Shown one piece after another: positions 1 through 8,672 of a stretch of 64,000 bases of DNA. The DNA comes from CAWINH01 sp963837425 (GTDB lineage: Bacteria; Chloroflexota; Limnocylindria; QHBO01). The stretch lies in NCBI GenBank assembly GCA_963837425.1, contig CAWINH010000006.1, forward strand, positions 496,001-560,000, in the 5' to 3' direction. Position 1 is the first letter of the stretch; the number at the start of each line of letters is the position of its first letter. The translations under genes and the position numbers were made by a program. Below the pieces are notes generated by a model. The model saw nothing but the letters and a program-made list of their open reading frames with translations, did not search any database and was not told where the DNA came from.

Positions 1-1611
1 ACCTCTTCCTTCAGCAGCAGCGAGCCCGATGCGCGCAGCCCCTTCAGGCGCGCCTCCGCCTCCTCGAGCTTGCGTGGTGAGCTCGGCGGTTCGCCCGTAG
101 CGGAGCTCCGCGGCCTTCGCGTAGTCGGCGGCGCGCTCGGCTGCCTCGATCTCGGGAGTGAGCCGCTCGAGCGCCTCCCGCGTCTCGCGGATGGAGGAGA
201 CGACCTCCTTCTCGCGCTCCCACTCCGCCTTCATTCCGTCGCCGCGCTCGCGGAGGTCGGCGAGCTCGCGCTCGAGCGCCTCGAGGCGTGCCTTCGAGGC
301 GTCGTCGCGCTCCTTGCGGAGGGCCTCGCGCTCGATCTCGAGCTGCATCCGCCGGCGCTCGACCTCGTCGAGCTCCGCGGGCATGGAGTCCATCTCCATC
401 CGCAGCCGGGACGCGGCCTCGTCCACGAGGTCGATCGCCTTGTCCGGCAGGAAGCGCTCGGTGATGTAGCGGTTCGAGAGGACGGCCGCGGCGACGAGCG
501 CGGAGTCGGTGATCCGCACCCCGTGGTGGACCTCGTAGCGCTCGCGCAGGCCGCGGAGGATGCTGATCGTGTCCTCGACGTTCGGCTGGTCCACGACGAT
601 CGGCTGGAAGCGGCGCTCGAGCGCCGCGTCCTTTTCGATGTTCTTGCGGTACTCGTCGAGGGTGGTGGCGCCGATGGCGTGCAGCTCGCCGCGGGCGAGC
701 ATGGGCTTCAGCATGTTCGCCGCGTCCATGGCGCCCTCGGCCGCGCCGGCCCCGATCACGGTGTGGAGCTCGTCGATGAACAGGATGACCTGGCCGGACG
801 CCTCGGTGACCTCCTTGAGGACCGCCTTCAGGCGCTCCTCGAACTCCCCGCGGTACTTCGCACCGGCCACCATTGAGCCCAGGTCCAGGGCCACGATCCG
901 CTTGTCGCGAAGGCCCTCCGGCACGTCCCCGCGCACGATGCGCTGCGCGAGCCCCTCGGCGATCGCGGTCTTGCCGACCCCCGGCTCCCCAATGAGGACC
1001 GGGTTGTTCTTCGTCCGCCGGGAGAGGACACCGATGACGCGACGGATCTCCTCGTCGCGGCCGATCACCGGGTCCAGCAGGCCGCGGCGCGCGGCATCGG
1101 TCAGGTCGCGTCCGTACTTTTCGAGGGCCTCGTAGGTCGCCTCGGGGTTCTCGCTCGTCACGCGCTGGTTCCCTCGGATGCTGCTCAGTGCCTCGAGGAC
1201 GGCTGCCGCGGTCACGCCCCGATCGGTCAGCAGGCGGCCGGCCTCGCTGCCGGCGCCGTCCTCCACGATCGCCAGCAGCAGATGCTCGGTCGAGACGTAC
1301 TCATCATGCATCCGCTCGGCAATCGGGTGCGCGTCGGAGAGGATCCGTCGCGCCTCGCCCGACAGCGCGAGCTGCTGCGCCGAGCCGGTCACCGTGGGCA
1401 GCCTGCCAAGCGCTGTCCGGGCCGCCTCCGCCAGCTCCGTGGGCGGGACGCCCAGCCGCTCGAGAACTGCCGGCACCACGCCATCGGGCTGGTCCACCAG
1501 GCTGAGCAGGAGGTGGGTGGCGGTCAGCTCCGGATGACCCTCGCCCTCGGCGAGCTGCTGGGCGGCGAGGATCGCCTCCTGGCTGCGGGTCGTGAATCGC
1601 TCGGTACGCAT
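1..1611 (-). CDS. clpB: ClpB disaggregase, C-terminal part outside window
   Basis: AAA+ chaperone that, with DnaK, pulls apart aggregated proteins in the cytoplasm. The 537 codons present hold the double Clp_N repeat (about residues 5-145), the first nucleotide-binding domain with Walker A GEPGVGKT and Walker B-like ILFIDELH, and most of the charged M-domain coiled coil, ending near LLLKEEV just before the second AAA+ domain. It is truncated only by the window edge. The ATG overlaps the cbpA stop by one base (TGATG), so translation is probably coupled; it is the last visible gene of the hsp20-hspR-lon-cbpA-clpB operon. The two-part Clp_N domain and long M domain favour ClpB over ClpC. Confidence 0.95.
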   Translation of the reverse strand, partial: MRTERFTTRSQEAILAAQQLAEGEGHPELTATHLLLSLVDQPDGVVPAVLERLGVPPTELAEAARTALGRLPTVTGSAQQLALSGEARRILSDAHPIAERMHDEYVSTEHLLLAIVEDGAGSEAGRLLTDRGVTAAAVLEALSSIRGNQRVTSENPEATYEALEKYGRDLTDAARRGLLDPVIGRDEEIRRVIGVLSRRTKNNPVLIGEPGVGKTAIAEGLAQRIVRGDVPEGLRDKRIVALDLGSMVAGAKYRGEFEERLKAVLKEVTEASGQVILFIDELHTVIGAGAAEGAMDAANMLKPMLARGELHAIGATTLDEYRKNIEKDAALERRFQPIVVDQPNVEDTISILRGLRERYEVHHGVRITDSALVAAAVLSNRYITERFLPDKAIDLVDEAASRLRMEMDSMPAELDEVERRRMQLEIEREALRKERDDASKARLEALERELADLRERGDGMKAEWEREKEVVSSIRETREALERLTPEIEAAERAADYAKAAELRYGRTAELTTQARGGGGAPEGAARIGLAAAEGRG

Positions 1612-2654
1612 CAGTGGACCGACCGATCCGCGGCGCGCGGATTCGCCTGGGGGTGGCGGCCAAGGACCTTGGCAACCTCCTCGCGAGCGGCTTCGTCGAG
1701 CTCGGGCAGGACGACCCGCGCGCGAACGATGAGGTCGCCGCGCTCATTGCCCCTGGCCGCGTGTCGTGGGAGGCCGCGCCCGCGTACGTGGATCTCCTGC
1801 CCGTTCTGGGTGTTCGGTCGAATCCGGAGCTTCACGCTCCCGGTGGGGGTCGGGACCGGGACCTCCGTCCCAAGCAGCGCCTCGGCGAGGGTGAGCGGCA
1901 CCTCCGTGACGAGGTCCGCCCCGCGTCGCTCGAATCGGGGATCCGGCTGCACCCGAACGGTGATCACGAGGTCGCCGGCGGTGCCGGCCCCTCCCTTCAG
2001 GCCGCCGCCGCGCAGCTTGATCCGTGCACCGTCGGCCACGCCGCGAGGGATCTTCACCTGCAGACGGCGCCCGTCGATCTCCACCATCCGCTCGGTGCCC
2101 CGCGCGACCTCGGCGATGCTCACGTCGGCGGTGGCCTGCGCCAACGGCGCCACCGCGCGCCCCCCGCGCGCCCCGGACGCGCTGCGCGCCCCGCTGCCGA
2201 GGTCTCCGAACTCGAAGATCTGCTCGAAGCCGGAGCCGGCTGCCCCGGCGGAGCCCGCCCCGCCGATCGGCCCGGGCGAGGCGCCAGCACCGAAGAACGT
2301 GCGGAAGAAGTCGCTGAAGCCCCCGAGATCCTCCGGGCTCACGCGGCGGTACTCCCAGCGCGTGCCGCCCGGCGCTCCGCCGAATCCGGCCCAGTCGGTG
2401 CTGCCGCCGCCGTAGCCGGCCTGCTCGTACGCCTGCCAGTTCGCGCCCAGCTCGTCGTAGCGCTTCCGCTTTTCCGGATCGGTGAGGACCGCCTGCGCCT
2501 CGTTCGCCTCCTTGAAGCGGCGCTCGGCGTCCGCGTCGCCCGGGTTGCGGTCAGGGTGCAGCTGGCGGGCGAGCCGCCGGTACGCCTTCTTGATCTCGGC
2601 CTGGGTCGCCGTCTTCGGGACGCCCAGGACCTCGTAGTAGTCCTTGTACTCCAT
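1611..2654 (-). CDS. cbpA: DnaJ-family co-chaperone, CbpA type
   Basis: Hsp40 co-chaperone stimulating DnaK ATPase. The 347-residue protein starts with a J domain (about 5-70, HPD near 33-35), followed by a Gly/Phe/Ala-rich linker (about 85-170) and the C-terminal substrate-binding beta-domains (LQVKIPRGVADGARIKLRGGG). The CxxCxGxG zinc-finger repeats of classic DnaJ are missing, so this is a type II/CbpA protein rather than DnaJ proper. It lies 24 bp after lon and overlaps clpB by one base. No dnaK or grpE is in the window. Confidence 0.92.
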   Translation of the reverse strand: MEYKDYYEVLGVPKTATQAEIKKAYRRLARQLHPDRNPGDADAERRFKEANEAQAVLTDPEKRKRYDELGANWQAYEQAGYGGGSTDWAGFGGAPGGTRWEYRRVSPEDLGGFSDFFRTFFGAGASPGPIGGAGSAGAAGSGFEQIFEFGDLGSGARSASGARGGRAVAPLAQATADVSIAEVARGTERMVEIDGRRLQVKIPRGVADGARIKLRGGGLKGGAGTAGDLVITVRVQPDPRFERRGADLVTEVPLTLAEALLGTEVPVPTPTGSVKLRIRPNTQNGQEIHVRGRGLPRHAARGNERGDLIVRARVVLPELDEAAREEVAKVLGRHPQANPRAADRSVH

Positions 2655-2678
2655 CGGCCGGGCTCGCCCCGTGCGTTC

Positions 2679-5204
2679 CTAGATCGGCCGCGTGGTGGGT
2701 TGCTCGGTCGGCCGATCCGTCGTGGGCGCGATGGGCGGCTCCTCCTTGCCGGTCTTGCGACGGCGCGGGCGGCGGCTGACGCGCTGCTGGCGCTCGTCGC
2801 GCTCCGCCTTGATCCGGGCTGCCGACCGGGGCGCGTCGATGAGCGCCTCGGCCAGCACCTCGTCCATGTTCTCGACCGGCACGATGCGGAGCTGGTTGCG
2901 CACCTCATCGGGCACGTCAACGAGGTCCTTCTCGTTCCGGTTCGGAATGAGGACGGTCTTCACTCCGGCCAGGTGGGCCGCCAGCAGCTTCGACTTCAGC
3001 CCCCCGATCGGGAGCACGCGCCCGCGGAGCGTGATCTCGCCGGTCATGGCCAGGTCGCGCCGCACCGGACGCCCGGTCAGCAGGCTGGCCATGGCGGTCG
3101 CCATCGTGACCCCGGCGCTCGGCCCGTCCTTCGGGGTCGCACCCGCCGGCACGTGGATGTGGATCGTCGTCTTCTCGAAGCTCGACGGTTCGATCCCGAG
3201 CTCCTTCGTCCGGGCGCGGACGTAGCTCAGGCCGGCGCGCGCCGATTCCTGCATCACGTTCCCGAGCTGCCCGGTGAGGATCAGCTCGTCCTTGCCCTCC
3301 ATGCGGGTCGCCTCGACCTGGACGATGTCGCCCCCGGCGTCACTCACCACCAGCCCGGTCACCATGCCCACCTGGTCCTCCGACTCGAGCTCGCCGTACT
3401 CGAAGCGTCCCGGACCCAGGTAGTCCTCGAGATCCGCCGCCTTGACGACCACCTTCGTCTTCGGGTCGTCGGCGACGCGCCGCGCGACCTTGCGCGCCAG
3501 GTTCGCGATCTCGCGCTCGAGGTTGCGGACGCCCGCCTCCCGGGTGAAGGCCTGGATGAGGCGCACGATCGCGCCCTCCTCGATCACGAGCTGCTTGTCC
3601 GTCAGCCCATGCGCCTCGAGCTGCTTCGGCACCAGGAAGTTCTGCGCAATGCGCAGGCGCTCCATCTGCGTGTAGCCCGGCAGCTGGATCACCTCCATCC
3701 GGTCGCGGAGGGCCGGCGGAATCGTGTCGAGCATGTTCGCGGTGGCGATGAAGAGGACCTTCGAGAGGTCGAACGGCACCTCGAGGTAGTTGTCCTGGAA
3801 GCTGAAGTTCTGCTCCGGATCGAGCACCTCGAGCAGGGCCGATGACGGGTCGCCGCGGAAGTCCATGCCGACCTTGTCGATCTCGTCGAGCATGAAGACC
3901 GGATTCGCGCTGCCCGCGGTCTTGATGTTCTGGATGACGCGTCCGGGCAGGGCGCCGATGTACGTGCGCCGATGGCCCCGGATCTCGGCCTCGTCGTGGA
4001 TGCCGCCCAGGCTCATCCGCACGAACTTGCGGCCCATGGCCCGGGCGATGCTCTTGCCCAGGCTCGTCTTGCCCACGCCGGGAGGGCCCACGAACATGAG
4101 GATGGGGCTGCGGATCTTCTCGGCCAGCTTGCGGACGGCCATGTACTCGACGATCCGCTCCTTCGGCTTCTCGAGGCCGTAGTGATCCTCGTTCAGCACC
4201 TTCTCAGCCTCGGCGAGATTGAGGTTGTCCTCCGTCTCGACGCCCCACGGCAGGCTGACGAGCCAGTCGACGTAGGTGCGGATGACGCCCTGCTCGGGCG
4301 ATGCGGAGGGGATCCGGCTCAGGCGGTCGACTTCCTTGAGCGCCTTCTCCTTCACCTCGTCGGGCATGGCCGAGGACTCGACCTTCTCGCGCAGCTCATT
4401 CGCCTCGGCGACGCCGGGGTCGTCCTCGCCAAGCTCCTTCTGGATCGCCTTCATCTGCTCGCGCAGGATGTACTCGCGCTGGGTCTTGTCCATCTCGGAC
4501 TTGACCTCGCTCTGGATGCGCCCCTTCAGCTCGAGCACCTCGATCTGCTTTGCGAGGAAGGCGGAGACCTTCCGCAGCCGCTCGGGAACGTCGAGCGTCT
4601 CGAGCAGCTCCTGTCGCAGCTCGGTCGTCATCTCCGGGCTGTAGGCCACCATGTCGGCGAGCAGGCCACCGTCGCTGATGTTGCGAGCCGCGACCGCCAC
4701 CTCCGGGGGCACCGATGCGCCCGAGCTCACGTACTGCTCGATCTGGGCCTGGACCGATGCCATCAGGGCCTCGACCTCGACCGTCTTCTCGTGCTCCTCG
4801 GCGACGAGCTCGATCCGTGCCTCGAGGTGCGGCTCGGTCTGCACGAGGTCGAGGAGCCGGATCCGCTTCTGGCCCTGGACGATCGCGCGGATCGTCCCGT
4901 CCTGGAGGCGGATCACCTGGGCGATCTTCGCCAGTGTTCCGATCCGGTACAGCTCGTCGAGCTCGTTCACCTCTTCGGTATCGGTGGAGCGCTGGGTGAT
5001 CAGCGCGACGGGCTGGGAAGCGCGAACCGAGCGGTCCAGCGCCTTCACGCTGCGGTCGCGGCCGACGTTGAGCGGCACGATCATCTCCGGGAAGATCACC
5101 GTGTCGCGCAGGGCCACGAGTGGCAGGACCTGGATGCGGTCGGCTTCCGGCTCCTGGATCGGGTCGTTCGTCTCGTCGACCGGGTCTCGGGTCTCGTCGT
5201 TCAT
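2679..5204 (-). CDS. lon: ATP-dependent Lon protease
   Basis: Cytoplasmic AAA+ serine protease degrading misfolded and regulatory proteins. At 841 residues it has full Lon length: substrate-binding LAN domain (about 25-220), coiled coil, AAA+ module with Walker A GPPGVGKT, and the S16 protease domain. Within DGPSAG the catalytic Ser is about residue 696, and the partner Lys about 739 (GGLKSKLL). The last roughly 40 residues are a basic, Pro/Thr-rich tail not usual in Lon. It starts 15 bp after hspR in the heat-shock operon, so expression is probably under HspR control. Confidence 0.97.
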   Translation of the reverse strand: MNDETRDPVDETNDPIQEPEADRIQVLPLVALRDTVIFPEMIVPLNVGRDRSVKALDRSVRASQPVALITQRSTDTEEVNELDELYRIGTLAKIAQVIRLQDGTIRAIVQGQKRIRLLDLVQTEPHLEARIELVAEEHEKTVEVEALMASVQAQIEQYVSSGASVPPEVAVAARNISDGGLLADMVAYSPEMTTELRQELLETLDVPERLRKVSAFLAKQIEVLELKGRIQSEVKSEMDKTQREYILREQMKAIQKELGEDDPGVAEANELREKVESSAMPDEVKEKALKEVDRLSRIPSASPEQGVIRTYVDWLVSLPWGVETEDNLNLAEAEKVLNEDHYGLEKPKERIVEYMAVRKLAEKIRSPILMFVGPPGVGKTSLGKSIARAMGRKFVRMSLGGIHDEAEIRGHRRTYIGALPGRVIQNIKTAGSANPVFMLDEIDKVGMDFRGDPSSALLEVLDPEQNFSFQDNYLEVPFDLSKVLFIATANMLDTIPPALRDRMEVIQLPGYTQMERLRIAQNFLVPKQLEAHGLTDKQLVIEEGAIVRLIQAFTREAGVRNLEREIANLARKVARRVADDPKTKVVVKAADLEDYLGPGRFEYGELESEDQVGMVTGLVVSDAGGDIVQVEATRMEGKDELILTGQLGNVMQESARAGLSYVRARTKELGIEPSSFEKTTIHIHVPAGATPKDGPSAGVTMATAMASLLTGRPVRRDLAMTGEITLRGRVLPIGGLKSKLLAAHLAGVKTVLIPNRNEKDLVDVPDEVRNQLRIVPVENMDEVLAEALIDAPRSAARIKAERDERQQRVSRRPRRRKTGKEEPPIAPTTDRPTEQPTTRPI

Positions 5205-5219
5205 TTCGTATGCGGTCCC

Positions 5220-5561
5220 TCAGCTGAGGTGGGCGGCCGGCTCGTCCGGCTCGCCCTCCTCGACATAGCGTTCGACATCATCTTCATCGAACAGGTCAAA
5301 GACCCGGATCTTGCCGAGCTCCTCGAGCTGAAGGATGACCTTGACGCCTGCCAGGTTCACCCCCTGGCGTCGGGTGAGAAAGCGGATGATACGCACCCGC
5401 TCGATATCGGCCTCTGAGTAGAGGCGCAGGTTGTTGCGCCGATGCGGACAGACGAGGCCCTCCTCGTCGTAGATCCGCAGGGTACGCGGATGCACGCTCG
5501 CCAGCTCCGCCGCGATACTGATGAAGTAGCGCGGACGGTTCGGGTCGCGGAGCGAGCTCAC
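5220..5561 (-). CDS. hspR: HspR-type MerR heat-shock repressor
   Basis: MerR-family regulator of 113 residues. A winged HTH (about 10-80: YFISIAAELASVHPRTLRIYD) is followed by a short acidic C-terminus with no metal-binding cysteines, as in HspR. HspR proteins repress heat-shock operons through HAIR inverted repeats and use DnaK as co-repressor (family knowledge). The gene overlaps hsp20 by ATGA and leads lon, cbpA and clpB; a HAIR-like repeat sits at the operon promoter. The context strongly supports autoregulation. Confidence 0.88.
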   Translation of the reverse strand: MSSLRDPNRPRYFISIAAELASVHPRTLRIYDEEGLVCPHRRNNLRLYSEADIERVRIIRFLTRRQGVNLAGVKVILQLEELGKIRVFDLFDEDDVERYVEEGEPDEPAAHLS

Positions 5562-6016
5562 GCCTTCGCTGCCGCCTTGACCTGGATCTGGCGCGGCTTG
5601 ACCTCCTCCGCCTTCGGGATGGAGAGCGTGAGGACGCCGTCCTCGAACGAGGCGTCCGCGTGGTCGCCCTGGACCCGCGTCGGCAGCTGGAGCTGACGTC
5701 GGAAGCTGCCGTAGCGGCGCTCCCGGTAGATGTACTGATCGCGCTTGACCTCCTCGTCCGCCTTGAACTCGCCGCGGATCGAGAGGGTCTGGCCGGTGAT
5801 CGTGATGTCGACGTCCTCGGCCTTCAGGCCCGGCAGGGCCGCCGTGACGACGATCGCATCATCGGTCTGGTGGACGTCGATGGCCGGCATTGCGGCCTCC
5901 CCGTCGTAGGTCCGCCACGTGAGCGGGCTCACGAACGAGTCCTCGACGAGCCGGTCCATCGCCTGGCGCAGCGTGACCATCTCGCCGAAGGGATCGAATC
6001 GAGTGATGTTTGCCAT
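5558..6016 (-). CDS. Small heat-shock protein (Hsp20/alpha-crystallin)
   Basis: ATP-independent holdase chaperone of 152 residues. The alpha-crystallin domain spans about 45-140, with the conserved A-x-x-x-G-V-L segment (FEDGVLTLSIPK) and a C-terminal I-x-I/V-type tail (RQIQVKA). First gene of the heat-shock operon; the ATG has an AAGGAA Shine-Dalgarno about 5 nt upstream and a predicted 5' leader of about 45 nt. The 3' end overlaps hspR by 4 bp. Confidence 0.95.
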   Translation of the reverse strand: MANITRFDPFGEMVTLRQAMDRLVEDSFVSPLTWRTYDGEAAMPAIDVHQTDDAIVVTAALPGLKAEDVDITITGQTLSIRGEFKADEEVKRDQYIYRERRYGSFRRQLQLPTRVQGDHADASFEDGVLTLSIPKAEEVKPRQIQVKAAAKA

Positions 6017-6068
6017 GGTTCCTTTCTTCTCAACCTCCAGTCACGTCGGTGGAATTGGAAGCGGCATT

Positions 6069-6098
6069 ACCCTAATCTCTGACAATACCGTTGTCAAG
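6069..6098 (-). promoter_or_regulatory. Heat-shock operon promoter with HAIR-like operator
   Basis: On the minus strand TTGACA (6097-6092), 17 bp, TAGGGT (6074-6069): a strong sigma-A-type promoter. The -35 lies in an inverted repeat, CTTGACA-N7-TGTCA(g)AG, resembling the actinobacterial HAIR consensus CTTGAGT-N7-ACTCAAG apart from the inner two bases of each arm and one inserted base. The core TGACAA-taccg-TTGTCA (6080-6096) is a perfect repeat. HspR binding here would block RNA polymerase. Confidence 0.65.
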
Positions 6099-6155
6099 AG
6101 TGCTATCGGATCCGCACCCGGGTGAAGGCACAGCCCGGGCGGAAAGCCGCGGGGG

Positions 6156-6953
6156 TCAGCCGGCGTCGGCGAGCGTGGTGGCCCCGGTGATCGTCCAGCG
6201 TTTCGAGCCGAGAGCGGCCGGCTCCGCGGTGAGCTCGAGCCTGAGGAGGTCGAGGATCGGGACCGGTTCGAGCTCGGACGCGTCGAAGATCCCGAGGAAG
6301 CTCGTCTGGTGGCGCTCGTAGGTGACGAGCTCGGCCACCGCCGTCGCTCGATCGGGCCCGACCGCGTCGAACCGGAGGCGGACGTTGCGCAGGAGCGCTG
6401 CCGGCGAGCTCGAGCAGTCCTCGGTGAGCTGGCCCGCGGCGCAGAGCTCGACGAGCCGCTCCAGGGCGTGGCCCGCAGCGGCGTCGAGCGCCGGCGGGTC
6501 CTGGCCCAGCTCCTCGAACGCTAACAATCGCTCGGCCTGGGCCCGCGGCCAGGCGGTCTCGAATCGGTCGAGCACCGCCTGCGGCGACCCGGCGCCGCCC
6601 GCCACGAGCCAGAAGCCGGTCCCCCAGATGAGGAGCGGCAGCGTGAGCCAGGCGATCGACGCTGCCGGAGAGCGGCGCGGGGTGGGCGCGTCGGTTGCGG
6701 CGTCGGCGAGTGCGTGGCGGTAGGCGAGGACCGCCTGGAGGGCCCACAGGATCATGAACCCCGCGCCGCACACGAAGGGGACGAGGTACCAGGTCGTGTC
6801 TGCGAGGAGCGCGGTCAGGGCGCCGGTCGTCGTCAGCGCAACGAGCTCGGCCGCCAGCCAGGCGGCGCCGATCCGGCGGCCGAGCGCCAGGTGGCCAAGG
6901 CCCCAGCCCGCGATCGCCAGCCGCAGCACGCGGCCGGGCGCCGCGCGGCTCAC
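6156..6953 (-). CDS. Unknown membrane protein with extracytoplasmic tail
   Basis: 265 residues, not recognised. Hydrophobic segments lie at about 25-50, 55-80 and 98-118; the rest (about 120-265) is soluble, with three Cys in a stretch CAAGQLTEDCSSS. The ATG overlaps the stop of the RCK gene by 4 bp, so it ends the USP-RCK-RCK operon. The C-terminal part could be an NTF2-like or lipid-binding fold, but I see no motif proving it. Confidence 0.7.
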   Translation of the reverse strand: MSRAAPGRVLRLAIAGWGLGHLALGRRIGAAWLAAELVALTTTGALTALLADTTWYLVPFVCGAGFMILWALQAVLAYRHALADAATDAPTPRRSPAASIAWLTLPLLIWGTGFWLVAGGAGSPQAVLDRFETAWPRAQAERLLAFEELGQDPPALDAAAGHALERLVELCAAGQLTEDCSSSPAALLRNVRLRFDAVGPDRATAVAELVTYERHQTSFLGIFDASELEPVPILDLLRLELTAEPAALGSKRWTITGATTLADAG

Positions 6954-7609
6954 TCGGAGATCAGCAGGCTGCGCAGCTCCGACTCGGCCTCGGGCGACGT
7001 GACCACCAGCAGCTTGTCACCCTCGATGAGCCGCGTCTCCGGCCGGACCGCAATCGCTCGCTCGCCGCGGATGAGGACGGCCACGTGGCTGCCGTCGGGG
7101 AGCTGGAGCTCGCGCAGCTCGAGGCCGAGCGCAGGTGAGCTGGCATCCAGCTGCGCCTCGAGGATCTGCACTTCGCCGCGCTCGAGCTCCGCGAGGTGCA
7201 GGAGCTCGTGGACCGGGATCTCCTGCTCGATGGCACCCAGGATCGTTCGGGTGGGGCTCACCGTGTCGTCGATCGCCAGCGATCGGAACAGCTCTTCGTT
7301 CTTCGGATTGTTCACCCGCGCGATGGCGCGCGGCACGTTGTACCGCATCTTCGCCACCTGGCAGGCGACGAGGTTGTCCTCGTCGTCCCCGGTCACCGCG
7401 GCCACGATGTCGGCCCGGCCCATCCCGGCCTCGCCCTGGTAGCGCCCCTCGCATCCGTCGTTGGGGATGACGATGCTGCCCAGCTCGTCCGCGATGTACC
7501 GGGCGCGCGCCGGGTCCTTTTCGATCATCACCACCTCGTGGCCTGCGGCGAGCAGCTCCTTGGTGAGGTAGTAGCCGACGGTCCCGCCGCCGACGACCAC
7601 GATGTACAT
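6950..7609 (-). CDS. trkA: TrkA/KtrA-type potassium-channel RCK protein
   Basis: Peripheral regulatory subunit gating a Trk/Ktr K+ transporter. The 219 residues contain RCK_N (about 1-120) with Rossmann motif GGGTVGYYL and the acidic residue ending beta-2 (IEKD), then RCK_C (about 135-219). The start codon follows the TAG of the second RCK gene with no gap. A partner membrane subunit (TrkH/KtrB) is not in the window. Confidence 0.88.
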   Translation of the reverse strand: MYIVVVGGGTVGYYLTKELLAAGHEVVMIEKDPARARYIADELGSIVIPNDGCEGRYQGEAGMGRADIVAAVTGDDEDNLVACQVAKMRYNVPRAIARVNNPKNEELFRSLAIDDTVSPTRTILGAIEQEIPVHELLHLAELERGEVQILEAQLDASSPALGLELRELQLPDGSHVAVLIRGERAIAVRPETRLIEGDKLLVVTSPEAESELRSLLISE

Positions 7610-8113
7610 CTACTGCTCCTCGCCTGCGCCGTCCGCCGGCGGGGCTGCCTCGGCCGGGGCGACCAGGAGTGGCTCCGCGGTCGGCGGCAGGACGCGGCCG
7701 TCGGTCGCCTCGGCGCCCTCGGCTGCGGCGAGGACCAGGGCATCGGCGAGCAGGACGGTCCGGCAGATCGTCTCAATGCCGAGCGATCGGTAGGCCTCGG
7801 CGCGAAGGGGGTCGTTGATCTTGGCGATCACCCGCGGCACATGAAAGACGTGCTTCCCGAGCTGCGCGGCCATCGCGTTGCGATTGTCACCCTCGGTGAG
7901 CGCCATCAGCAGGTCCGCCAGCTCGGCCCCGGCGCCGCGCAGGATGTCCTCGTCGGTCCCGCTGCCGCGTACGGTGGTGCCGCCGAACGTCGAAGGCAGG
8001 CGCACGAAGGCGCGCTGCTCGCTGTCGACCACGGTCACGTGGTCACCGTTGCGGTCCAGCTGCACGGCGGTCTCGGCGCCGACGCGGCCGCAGCCGATGA
8101 TGATCACCCTCAT
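7610..8113 (-). CDS. Second RCK_N (TrkA-N) protein without RCK_C
   Basis: 167 residues with a Rossmann RCK_N domain (GCGRVGAETA at the N-terminus, VDSE acidic loop) and a low-complexity Ala/Pro/Glu tail in place of RCK_C. I chose the ATG at 8113 because the Rossmann strand begins there and the codon overlaps the USP stop by ATGA. Paired RCK proteins often form hetero-octameric gating rings on one transporter; here one member keeps the ligand-sensing C-domain and the other lacks it. Confidence 0.85.
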   Translation of the reverse strand: MRVIIIGCGRVGAETAVQLDRNGDHVTVVDSEQRAFVRLPSTFGGTTVRGSGTDEDILRGAGAELADLLMALTEGDNRNAMAAQLGKHVFHVPRVIAKINDPLRAEAYRSLGIETICRTVLLADALVLAAAEGAEATDGRVLPPTAEPLLVAPAEAAPPADGAGEEQ

Positions 8114-8595
8114 GGCGTGTGTGCCAGGTCCTCCGTTTCGACGCGCAGGCACCAGACCGGCGCGGGCGAGTTGCGCATGACGTAGGGGACGGTTCGTCCG
8201 GCGTCCCAACCCCCTCCGGGCCGCTTCTTATAGCGTAGTCCCATCACGATCAGGTCGGCGCGCTGCTCGGCGGCGTCGTCCACGATCGCGGCCCCGGCCA
8301 CGCGTGCCTGGGCGATGCCCGTCCGCACCTCGACCTCCTGCTCGGTGAGGAATGCTTCGGCGCGCCCCAGGACCTCGTCCGCGAAGGCGACCGCGGTCGG
8401 ATCCTCGACGTCGAGCTGGCGTTCGAACGGGACCTCGATCACGTGGAGCAGCGACGCGCTGGCCTCGGTGCCGCCCAGGAGCAGGGCAGCCAGGCGCAGC
8501 GCGGGCTCATCGGCCTCCGTCCCGGCGAGGGGCACGAGGATGCGCTCGAAGGTGAGCAGCGGGGTTCGCTTATCCGGTCGTCGTCGGAAGACCAT
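8110..8595 (-). CDS. Universal stress protein (UspA family)
   Basis: 161-residue single UspA domain: ERILVPLAGTEADEPALRLA at the N-terminus and a C-terminal segment with GLRYKKR and VMRNSPAPVWCLR, corresponding to the usual G-x2-G-x9-G(S/T) nucleotide loop but poorly conserved, so ATP binding is uncertain. First gene of an operon with two RCK proteins, which suggests a role in K+ transport regulation. The open frame continues upstream, but the domain begins at the 8595 ATG. Confidence 0.85.
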   Translation of the reverse strand: MVFRRRPDKRTPLLTFERILVPLAGTEADEPALRLAALLLGGTEASASLLHVIEVPFERQLDVEDPTAVAFADEVLGRAEAFLTEQEVEVRTGIAQARVAGAAIVDDAAEQRADLIVMGLRYKKRPGGGWDAGRTVPYVMRNSPAPVWCLRVETEDLAHTP

Positions 8596-8672
8596 TGCTG
8601 GCCGATATCCTACGGCGGCGCGGGTCGCCCGGGCACGACGAAGCGCCCGAAGGTGTCGTCCGCGCGCACCGG

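Noticed and set aside
1614..3845. Long plus-strand reading frame antisense to cbpA and lon
   Set aside because: No family features; typical GC-rich antisense of real genes. Lon and CbpA are clear on the other strand.
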